Source of the DNA: Rotaria sordida | Taxonomy: Eukaryota; Rotifera; Eurotatoria; Philodinida; Philodinidae | Assembly: GCA_905250125.1 (NCBI GenBank) | Contig: CAJNOL010000404.1 | Span: 62,001-126,000 of the forward strand | Direction of reading: 5' to 3' | Length of the DNA: 64,000 nucleotides | Shown here: in pieces, positions 49,501 through 60,200 of the stretch | Layout: each line of letters starts with the position of its first letter | Position numbering within the stretch: the stretch's first letter is position 1 | The notes under the pieces: generated by a model | The model's input: the letters and a program-made list of their open reading frames with translations, nothing else | Told to the model about the DNA's origin: nothing | The model's database searches: none | Program-made: the position numbers and the translations under genes

Positions 49501-51259
49501 AAGGATTATGCATATGTATATGGATGCAAGTGAGGATGGCTTGAATTGCCAGTGTTAATTTCTTTTTCCTCAGTAAAAACAAAAAGTGTAGTTTTCTCAC
49601 TGATTGAAAAATATTTTGTAAACGATATTTGGAATCAAAGTTAATCTAAATAACTATTGTCTAGACAAAATAATCTGGAATCCAGAAAGTTACAAGTAAA
49701 GTTCATTGAATAGCAATTTATTTGTCCCTAGACTGAAAGATCAAGAAATTTCTTGTTAACAAATATATACTTTATGATGATCAAAGTACATTTGCACTGC
49801 TTGTTCATTCACAGTAGAAAGCTTTTAGCGTAATCCCTTTAGGATTAAAATGTGAAAGATGATGAACCTATTTCACATGAACATGAAGATGCTTTTATAT
49901 TCAACATGATGGGTTGCAAAGTCACTAGAGAATTAACTCTAAGTGTCTACAACGGTCTGTAATAGGGTCTAATATACCGCATTACGGAAGATAAAATGTT
50001 TTTTCGAATTTCAGAATTTCAAATCAATTCAGGATCAAAAAATCTAGAAGTCTAAATTGCGAAAATTGAAAACTCGTAAACCAAAACAAGTCAAAAAATC
50101 AAAATCTCACGGTCCCAAAAATCATCATAGGATGCGGCATGTCTATCATGATCTGCGGAGGAAGAAGGGTCCAATTTACTAGCTACGTGCTTCAATACTC
50201 ATTTTCAATCGTGTCTCACGATATAGCAATGTCATTGTGACAAGTAGAATGAGTTGATCTCTGTGTTATGTTGATTTTCATCAATTATGATCCAATTAGT
50301 GTTAACACCATCTCTGTAAGATTTGAAAGTGACGTGATGAGACAATTTTAGACATGATGAATATCATTTGTGCTTTATATTTCAGTCTACTGTTACGATT
50401 GCAAGAAGAATAGTATTATAAATAACATGAGCTGTACAAAATGAGGCATAGCATGAATTTATTAAGTGTTTCATTCAACTGTAATAAACGCTGTAGTCTT
50501 CACTCACGATTATAACTAACCCTATAGGTGAAACGAAAAGAGAATTCTGACTATATGCTTCTACTAAATAGATATCAGTGTTCGATATGGATTAATTTTC
50601 TGTGAATCGACCTGACTTGAGAACAACTCTTTTTCAATGATTCCGTCCCAAGTCTGGCTCGATCCGAGTCGCACACTGATAGACATTACAAGGCTATATT
50701 GGGTTTGGATACTTTTAAAAATATATCAATTGTCTTCATATGAAAAAATGGACGGAGCAGAAATCTTTGGTTTAGTGTACAAATTTAGAATTCGAAAACA
50801 AACAAGTAAGAAATATTATTAGATTCGGAATTCAATCTGATCAACTGGAGACAAAATTCGTTTCAGCAAGAAATCTTTGATTGAGTTTAGACAAAAAAGT
50901 TTCAAATGATACTTTTTAATACTGAAATCTAGTATCCTTTAGAGTATTGCTTTGACTTTTAATAAATGTATGATGAACTCGAAAATTGATATGTCATTTC
51001 TCACCGGATGATATCGTGGAGATGAAATGATGAGTATTTTGTTGTAAGTTACTGTCTGTTGTGAACATGGACATATAAGTGTTGTTGGATAAGTGCTGTG
51101 AAGTCTTTCGAAAGTTGTCAAAGATGGATTTAATATTGTCACTGAACGTGTACTGATTGTTGATGATGAGTAGATCATGAGTGTCGTAATACCGACTATC
51201 ACTAGAATCACATAGATGCGTGTCGCATGAATACCAAGTACTTGATCACTCAAATCATC
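46556..51259 (-). CDS. Two-TM cysteine-rich family, copy B, four exons
   Basis: Exons in coding order: 51005-51259 (TM1, RIYVILVIVGITTLMIY, then TYPTTLICPC), 49260-49485 (opens ICTSDF), 47090-47881 (ectodomain and TM2) and 46556-46776 (C-tail). Phases agree at every junction (0, 1, 1). The third exon has CACSVAFDCPDP, DLRCFFNQTC, YYNSCAAATCTYR and TM2 around YIVAIIGGLFGGLVTSLRLI. The last exon adds a charged cytosolic tail of about 73 aa (VSGTRDNISHSEKEKRLLDL...), absent from copy A. The N-terminus is unclear: the reading frame continues upstream of 51259 (RLSKSQYNLFLFK), resembling copy D, but no ATG is seen in frame, so an upstream exon or loss of the start is possible. Introns of 1.5 and 1.4 kb hold repeats and an exon relic. 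Confidence 0.72.
49012..49161 (-). pseudogene. Possible decayed family exon inside copy B intron
   Basis: After a good acceptor (TTTTCAATAG) the minus strand is open for 49 codons: FEVNAIRQSVDDFMHT, PIVQYLDELEFYLENLR, then a stop. It loosely parallels the FEARIESIITAF (copy B) and FDIQTKAIIDTF (copy D) segment at the start of the middle ectodomain. Its phase does not fit the preceding exon of copy B. A second open frame of 54 codons overlaps its end (MNLSFIWKTSELPGST...). It may be a relic of another paralog or chance. Confidence 0.3.
49826..50270 (+). repeat. Repeat family M, copy in copy B intron 1
   Basis: It starts AAAGCTTTTAGCGTAATCCC, then TTTAGGATTAAAATGTGAAA. It shares long blocks with 53700-54100 (ATTTCAAATCAATTC, AGGATGCGGCATGTCTATCA versus AGAATGCGATATATATGTCA, CTTCAATACTCATTTTCAA). 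MITE-like and noncoding. Confidence 0.6.
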
Positions 51260-51309
51260 CTTAAACAAAAACAAATTGTATTGAGATTTCGACAGTCTTA
51301 CTTTTGTAA

Positions 51310-51695
51310 AACACTATCTAAAAGAAGTATTGAAGTGTATGGGGCACATATTTCGATCTATCCTCTTTCCTCCCTACTGACTGTGGCGAATGCTCCTTAG
51401 AAACCAGCAAAGATTGTAATATGTACCGTCCACAAACCATCATAGACCGTGACAGACACTCTCTAGAGACCATCACAGATTGTAGCAGACGTTGATGGTT
51501 GGCGATTATAGACCATATATCAATGAAGTCTCATTCTAATATTTGAACTACTTCCTTACTCTATCTCTGGTGGATTAAGTACAAGAAAGATAAAGGAATG
51601 TGTTCCGAGATATGTGGAATACAACAATCTCTCAATAATTAGTAACAGCAGCTACATCGTGTTTCACATTTTAATCCGACAGAGATTATGCTAAC
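51310..51695 (-). repeat. Repeat family M, uninterrupted copy upstream of copy B
   Basis: It ends GTGTTTCACATTTTAATCCG, then GAGATTATGCTAACAGCTTT, the complement of the family start. Within it, ATCTAAAAGAAGTATTGAAG and CATAGACCGTGACAGAC match the two halves of the interrupted copy at 58143 and 62613. It can serve as the pre-insertion reference. Confidence 0.65.
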
Positions 51696-51805
51696 AGCTT
51701 TAATCATTTAGGTCATGAGTACATCAAATTTTCATTTCCATGATACATAGGTGAGGCATAGTCCTAGAAATGACTTTAACTGAGGTCAACATAGTTTGGA
51801 AAAGC

Positions 51806-54090
51806 TTGTTAGCTCGATCCTTTTAGGGCTGAAATGTGAAACTTACATATGTTATTTAGTCTCAATAAATTAATACAAAGTAGATGAAGTGAAAAATCTG
51901 TCATAGACTATAGTTCTGTTCCAACATAATCGATCAGCAAAGTACAAATTTGTCTTATTTATTTCTGCGTTTCGAACAGAATTTTTTTCTTTTTTTCTTG
52001 TTTCGCACGCTCTATTTTTTGTTTGCATTGCTACAATTCGCTAATTATTTTTCTTTTCTTATTTGGTTTTTCTTAATTTAACTTTATGAGTATTCTAAGA
52101 ATTAAATTAAATGGCAAATAAGCATGTTGTACATATCGATCGAATCTACAATAGTAGTTCTTAACGTATTACTATACATCTCGACCAACTCATAGACACT
52201 GATATTGATTATTATCCAAAATTCTAACTTGATCAACTCACACTTTTTATGTTGATTATATGATGACTGTGGCAAATCAATGCATCCTTACTCATCATCC
52301 TTGACATCTTGAATATCAACCTTTATCTGTGTAAAACTCAAAAACTGCACTATTTAAAGTATTGACAAATGTATTTCAACCATTCAAATTTCGATGAAGA
52401 CTGTAGAATATTCTAGAATTTTCTAGAACAGTCAAACTCATGTTGTTAATTCTGTTTAGCTCCTTTTTCCTCAATTACTATTGTCTGTAATTGAGGAGAA
52501 GGAAGTTCTAAAGTCTCTGATTGGAGGACGGTATGTTAATGTCTGTAGAGGGGAAGAGGAGCCACAAAATTTCGACTTAAAATATACACTCATTCTTTTC
52601 TTCGAAAGTATATGTGAGTATCATAAAAAAAGTCTTGCAAGTAGCCATAGATGAAAACAAAATTTCTTCACCATTGATTGTAAATTGCATTCTATTTCCC
52701 ATCTAACTTCTTCTCCAAAAATAAATAAATATAAAACAGAACAACAACGACAGAGTCTGGTTAGAATATTCTACTAACAGAAATCGTAACTCAAGAGAGA
52801 AATCTTCGACAAACATCAAGACTTCAAAATCATCCATGATGAATAGCACATTTCCTACAACTTCGAACTAAATTACTGGACATGAGTACTTTATGAGAAA
52901 ATACAATTAATTCACATCACTCATTCTCTGATAATAGACTACGTCTTTAGTCGATAAATTGAAAGAGTTTATTTTTTGAAAGACTTGTCTGAAGATCGAC
53001 TGGTCTAATCAGGAAATTTTAAGAAGAACACATTGATTTTGTCGCAAACTCCATCATGTACAGAATTTCATATCGACATATGTAGGGTTTCCAATAATTT
53101 TCAACAATAGTACGGCATAAAAATTCGATAGATAGTGCCTTATTTGACTTTTCGCAAGTACTGAATAGAGAATGCTAAATTTATCGCTCTTCTGTGAGTT
53201 TTATTGATCGAAACTATTCTAGTTGACTTTCTGTCAAATACAAATAGCAAATAGTGTTTAAGAATAGAGTTTCTTCTAGAATGCATCGCTAGACTTGCAA
53301 AAATTTGTCCGTCAGTATTAGAAATTTTCGTAAAAAGTCAGACGATTTACAGTGTTTGGCAAGGAAAAGAGCCTCATCTCGCCTCCACTTTCTAATCAAG
53401 AAGCCTGAATGTATGATATTTTAATGTTTTCAAATATATTTCACACAAGCATACGAAAATGTGATAAATGAATCGAACATCAAGAAAAAGAGATAATTCA
53501 AAAATTATCCTTTCTTTTTTTGATCTCTTAGTTGTTCCCAATATGTAGTACATGTGATTAAAGTTCCAGTTCAAATAGTATCCAATAGTTCAAGAGTACT
53601 CCTCGTACATGTTTCAATTCAAAAAAATGATAGATTCAACAACTTTCACCTCGCCCGTTTGAAGAGAATTCCATTAAATGTATTTTTTTATGTTGAAGTC
53701 AATTTATAACAAGCCGTCAGTGCAAACCTTATCAGACTAAAATGTGAAACATGAAGATTCTTGTCATATTTAACTTGATTGGCCAGCAAGGTAAGGAAGA
53801 ATCATTTCTAACAGTCATCAATTGTCTATCGTAGAGACTAATAAGTCCCATTACGAGAGAAATGTAAATTTTTCAAATTACAGGATTTTAAATCAATTCG
53901 AAATCGAAAAATTCAAAAGTCCAAGATTGGAAAATTCTACACTAAATGGTTCAAAAAAGCCAGAATTCCATAGTTCGAAAACCCATAATAGAATGCGATA
54001 TATATGTCACAGTTTGCGGGAGAGGAGAGAACGGATCTTGGATCCAACTTTCTCAAGATATACTTCAACACTCATTTCCAACCTTGTTTC
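51806..54090. other. Intergenic DNA between copies B and D
   Basis: It contains two further family M ends: 51808-51860 (AGCTTGTTAGCTCGATCC, then GGCTGAAATGTGAAAC) and a copy at about 53700-54100. The 140-aa plus frame at 53822-54244 lies in the latter and is not a gene. Sequence at 52340-52440 resembles part of the TMEM165 intron at 960-1030. No gene supported. Confidence 0.5.
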
Positions 54091-54263
54091 ACAAGAAAAT
54101 TCGATTTTTAATGAACAGCTAGATCCTAAATATGCATATATTTCTGTAAAACGGACATTGTCATCCTACAAAGTGGTTCTTAGACATCATACTTTAAAGA
54201 GATTAATTGTAAGACTACGCTGTTTGACATTCTTCAACATCTGAATCAATTTAATACGCCAAC

Positions 54264-57200
54264 CTAGAAGAGAAGAAGGTATCTTCGTATATTGCAACAT
54301 CTAAGAATACCTGGTGTCAAAATATGAGCATCATTCAATCTGTGTTCAGCTTCTACAGTTGAAACCAATGAGATAGTGGATACATGACTAGTTTTGCTAT
54401 CAGGATCTAAAAAGAATGATTCGATAAATAGTATTCTTGATAAATACAAAGGAAATCATTTTTTGGTAATACCTTGTTGTGTTTCTGTAGGATGAACCTT
54501 CATTTGTGTTTTTCGAAGAAACCATCCATATATATATTGACTAAACTTGACAATTAATGGTGCTATGATATGAAGACCAACAATGAGACCTCCATACCAA
54601 CCAATGAGTAAAGTTAGTGCATAGATGAAACTATGGTATTGTTCCACCTTATAAGTACATTCAGTCGGTGCACAAAAAGTGAAATAACTAGAGAAATTCT
54701 TTGTAGTATTCCAGTGATCGATTAAAAGTTGATCAAAAATGGACAGAGTTGAAGTGTTCGGTAAGAAATTCAACATGGCTGAACTATTTAATGGCTTAGG
54801 CCAATCACTAGCAGGTAGACTTGAAATCCATCTGGCTGTATTATTGAGACATGTAGCCGAAAAAAAACATTCTAGGTTACTACCAAGGAATGCATCATAT
54901 GGCATACATCCCACTTTCATTCCAGGAATGACAAAGACTGGTGGTGGATATGGATCCATCATTCGAAAATAAGGACGTCGTTCGGTAGCCCAATCATAAA
55001 TACCTGCTTTGTATATTGCAGTGGTGAGTGGGTTGCAAAAGAAAAAGTTGTTCGAGGGATCCTATTAAAAAATGTTCTCAATTGTAATAGTTCATAGGAG
55101 TATGAACGAAGCATGTATGTGTATCATTCTCAAACTACATCAACTCCCAAAGCTATGATTTCGATAACGACTACTATTCAAGTTATTTGTTGGCTCACTT
55201 GAGTAGTTAGTAAACCACTGATTGCAATGCTACTATCAAACTCCATAGTCAAAAACGAATTTTCAGAGAAGTATCTTAGATATTTATGTAACAATAATGA
55301 AGAGGAAAAAATTCAATAGAAATCAAATCAGTTCAAGCTAGAAGTGGAATCGATTGAGAAAATCCAAGTCGACTCAGGCTAACTAGATCAAGATTTCAAC
55401 AGAACCCATAGATTAGTAAATTATCATCAGTAAAACAGTGTTAATTCTATGGATAGACTGCTCGTTCTCATGCTTAATTTTTGCATGTTTTTATCTATTA
55501 TTAACACATAGAGTGTTTGCAAAAGATGCAAACATTGAAAAACATTTCTAAAATGAAAAAGTGATTGTCCTTCTGTAGTTCGAGCTCATCGAGCTGATAC
55601 TGCAAATATCTACGAACTCACAAATGGTTTCAATTGAAAAAATATCGCTTTTAAACATCATTCTTTTCCGGACTATGAGCATTTATATTTGTTGTCAGTA
55701 AGTAGATCGACACGAACTAAGCATAGATCCACCATATCAGCTAATCAGTCGCTGATCTATGGAATAGAAAAATGGCATGATTTGTGGATTTTTATCGTTA
55801 TAAATGCAGTAGTGATAATGGCATTTCGTCAGTCTACAAAACTTCTTATTTGCCTTATTGAGCTAAATTATTTATGGGATGAAAAATACTGAACGATATT
55901 GATATTGCGATAAAAAACACATGAAGTCCATAGCGGATTTCTTAGATGTATGGCCACCTAAACAATGGCTTTCCTGTCAGTGCTAGTCTTTTGTTTTACT
56001 ACGACTTCAATATAATGAGAGAGGATCAGCACGCTATGACAAATCTCTCCAAGAGACTATCGAAATCATAGGTTATTCTTGTTTAATTCTCTCTTACTCT
56101 TTTAAACGATCGACTTATGGAAAGAAGATAAGCATTGACAGTAATGATATTAAAATGAGCGATCGTACATCTAAGCAATTCACTAGTGATCCCATGAGTT
56201 TATTATCAAAATATCAGTCTAGTTGAGTATTGTCGTCTCATAGATAATTTAACTCAATTAGACAAATGAGAAGTTCAGTAAAATGACTCGATATCGTTAG
56301 TATTACTGTGTTTATACCGATAAAAATCGAGAAATTGTACTGTTTCTGTATTACATAGACTGAAGACTAAGAAGATAATATTTTAGACTTATGCTTATTT
56401 CATGTCTTCCTAACTAACTCATCGACAAAAAACATGGTTATTCATAGAACTAGCTCAAAGAGTTCGAGCTATTCACCGGATCACGTCTCCATTTCTACCT
56501 TAAACTTCGTCTAGAATAAAAGATCATGCCTTTACATAGTGTCTCGATAGATCGCTACATTTTTTGATGGACTTTTCTTGGAGAGTCAATATTTTTACTA
56601 ATTTGATTGATATTTATAGATAATGTTTTCAAGGTATTTGCTCCGCTGAAAAATACGCTCTTTAGTTAGAAATATATTGTTGATGAAAATGCCGAAATAA
56701 ATTCCTTCAAAAACCCCAAGAAAAACTGAGTATTTTTCAAAAATATTTATTTATATTTTCTAAAAACTCGATATTTTTGGAACATATTAATTGATAAGTG
56801 GATTATCTTCTAATAGAGCGTTTGAACTGTTTCTCAAACATCACCATATACAGAGAAAGCACCCTTCTAATATAGGGAAACCTTGGTTATGTTCTGCTCT
56901 TTTTGTTTTTGGTCTGAATGGTTCACTATTTGAATCCTTTTATTTGTTCGCGAAGGATCAAAATAAGTGACTTACATGACTAAAAGAAGCATTGTCATGA
57001 CGTGGATAAAAGTTTTTTACAACTTGATACTGATCCGAGCCTGGCACACTCATCTGAAATGCATTTGTGTGTACTGCTGAGTAACTACCACTTAGTTGAA
57101 CCATAAGCATAAGTATTTGACCAATAAATGATGTTGCTATTGGTGACGCCACGCTTCGATTGAAAGTGTCTATAATAGCCTTTGTTTGAATATCGAATGA

Positions 57201-60200
57201 TGCATTTGATAAAACTTGAGAGTTCAATAATGAAACACTAGGAAACCAACTTAAAAGATTGTTCACTGTTGTCTCCGTAAATGAACAATGCATTGATAAT
57301 AGTCTAAAGACAGCTGCGGCAATTAGACGAAAGTCGAGTGGAGTCATCTTTGTTGTTTGTGCGTTGTACAATGAACTAATCCATTTTTCTGATAATAATT
57401 CACTGGAACATATCTGTTCAGAAAAGAAAACAAGTCATTCACTTTATAGTATGATTATATTTCGAATCTTGTAAATTCTCGAATTTCTCTGATTTTCTGT
57501 GTAACTAGATTAAATTATTTTATTTTATTAGAGTTGATAGTTTAGCATTTCATCAACTATAATTGTAGTACACATATGTGAATCTTAGTATTCATTGATA
57601 TCAATCCTAATGTGATTATATTATCACGTGTGATCAGTATATGAACTTCGAATGACTTATGAAATCATTATAGAACTATCACTCTCTGTTAGCATTTTCT
57701 TGTATATTGAAAGAAAGAAATTATTAGAAGGCTAAGACTAATAACATTAATTAATGTGAGTATTAACATTTTTTTATTAGTATCAACATCAGTTTCGTAC
57801 AACTACATCATTCTCTATCTACAGGTTTTATTGTCTTAGTTTCGTCTAAACAAATCACATTATTTAAGAAATGTTAGTGTTGAAATTCAAGTTTTTTCAA
57901 GGTTTTCGTTTATTGAAGCTGCTCTTAATGTGAATGTATTCGAATTTGCTTCTAGAATCGACACTTGTTGGAATTAAAATCAGAATAGATCTTGAAAAAC
58001 AACTTTTATAATTGCATTATTAACTCTTGAGAAAATAGTTTCAAACTAATTATTTGATTGCAACTATCATAACTTCAGTAACTTCAGTTCGTTTGAGTTC
58101 ATTTTAGTCGAGATAAATAAATTTATCCATATTGTGAAACACAATCTAAAAGGAGCGTTGAAATGTATAGGATAGAAATTCGGATCCATCCCGTCCCCCA
58201 CCCCCCGCCCATGAGTTGCCTAATTCGAATTCGAATTCGAATTCGAATATAAATGGAGACATAACTGTCCATAATTACTTCGAAAATAAATGGAAAAAAA
58301 AGCGGCACCCATGTTCAAATAGCACAAAAGCAAAAGAAATAGTTTTATACAAATGAGAAGGTGCACCCATGTATAAATAGCAAAAAAGCAAAAGAAATAG
58401 TTTTATATAAATTATAAATTTATAAATGAAAAGGCCCACCCATGTTAAAATAGCAAAAAAGTAAAAGAAATAGTTTTATATAAATTATAAATTTATAAAT
58501 AAGAAGGCACATCCATGTTAAAATAGCAAAAAAGCAAAAGAAATAGTTTTATATAAATTATAAATTTATAAATGAAAAGGCCCACCCATGTTAAAATAGC
58601 AAAAAAGCAAAAAAAATAGTTTTTATATAAATTATAAATTTATAAATGAGAAGGCGCATCCATGTTAAAATAGCGAAAAAGCAAAAGAAAAAGTTTTGAA
58701 TAAATTATAAATTTATAAACGAGAAGGCGCATCCATGTTAAAATAGCAAAAAAGCAAAAGAAAAAGTTTTATATAAATTATAAATTTATAAATGAAAAGG
58801 CCCACCCATGTTAAAATAGCAAAAAAGTAAAAGAAAAAGTTTTAAATAAATTATAAATTTATAAATAAGATGGCGCACCCATGTTAAAATAGCAAAAACG
58901 CAAAAGAAAAAGTGTTATATAAATTATAAATTTATAAATGAAAAGGCCCACCCATGTTAAAATAGCAAAAAAGCAAAAGAAAAAGTTTTAAATAAATTAT
59001 CAATTTATAAATAAGAAGGCGCACCCATGTTAAAATAGCAAAAAAGGCAAAAGAAAAAGTTTTATATAAATTATAAATTCATAAGTGAGAGGGTACATGA
59101 TTCAGGTGCCACAGCCCTCACCTGAAGTACTATTAACATCACCTGAGATGCTACTAGCAAAACCTGATTTGCTACTAGCAACACCTGAGTTTCCACCAGT
59201 ATTACCTGGGATGGTAGTAGCATCGCCTACAAATGATGGGGAATTTGAATTTGTGGCAAAATCAAATTCTTTAAAACTATCTTTGTTTGTCAGAAATATG
59301 TTTACACCGCTATATTTTACAGCGGTATAGCGGTATAAGCGGTATGGTAGTAAATAGGAAAGCAGGTTTCTAGAAGTAAAAATTATCTTGAAACTCGTAG
59401 ACCTACCCTCGTGAAAGCATTGAGAAAGGAAAAGAAAAAGTTTTCAAAAGTTTTGTTACTTGAGAATAATGAATTCAAGTGGAAGTGGCGAACCTAAGGT
59501 ATATGGCTATTCCGCGGCGACTGAGATGACCTTGAGTGATCAAAAATATTACGTTGGAAGAACCCTATGGGATGTTTCTATTACTTTGTGAATAAGGCGG
59601 TACTCATTTATATTTTGAGTTCTGTAATCGTTCAATGTACACGAATGGCGTGTTGATTCGTAAGTGAACTACAGTGTTTTGTTTCACCTGAGATTTCTCC
59701 AATGGCATCCGGAACATGAGCGAGCATCGCAAATGAATGCGTCTATCTAGGTGATTCTTTGCATGTATGCGTAAACATGATACACTACGCATTATTTCAT
59801 AAAGACGTAGAACCGATAGCTGTGTTGCAACTCTTGCAGAAATTGAAACAGTTTGCATTAGACTCTCTAGATGCGACTGTATAATCAAAAACTGTTCGAG
59901 CGGCGCAACCTTCCGCACAGTTACCAGTTTTTGATTCTTTCAATTCTGTTTCTTCATTTGTGTGTGCGAAACATTAGCGTATTACGCATTGGAGCAGATA
60001 TATTTGTGTGGCACATTGTTCCAAAATTGGCTGTACTAAAAACAGGAACCAGACTTCTATGGGATGACTAGTGCTATATCGTAGCGGTTCTAGTGCATCA
60101 CTGGCACAATCGAACACCATGATGTGTGACCACTCTCCCGGCACAAGACGCAAATGCACCTTTATTTTAGCGTCGTCGCGTGCTGGCTCAAATAGCGCCC

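Noticed and set aside
53822..54244. 140-aa plus-strand ORF
   Set aside because: It lies in a copy of repeat family M; the related copy at 49.8 kb has stops in the corresponding frame.
58300..59080. Regular repeats that might suggest a CRISPR array
   Set aside because: Units are contiguous 73-bp tandem repeats without unique spacers, in a eukaryotic transposon arm.
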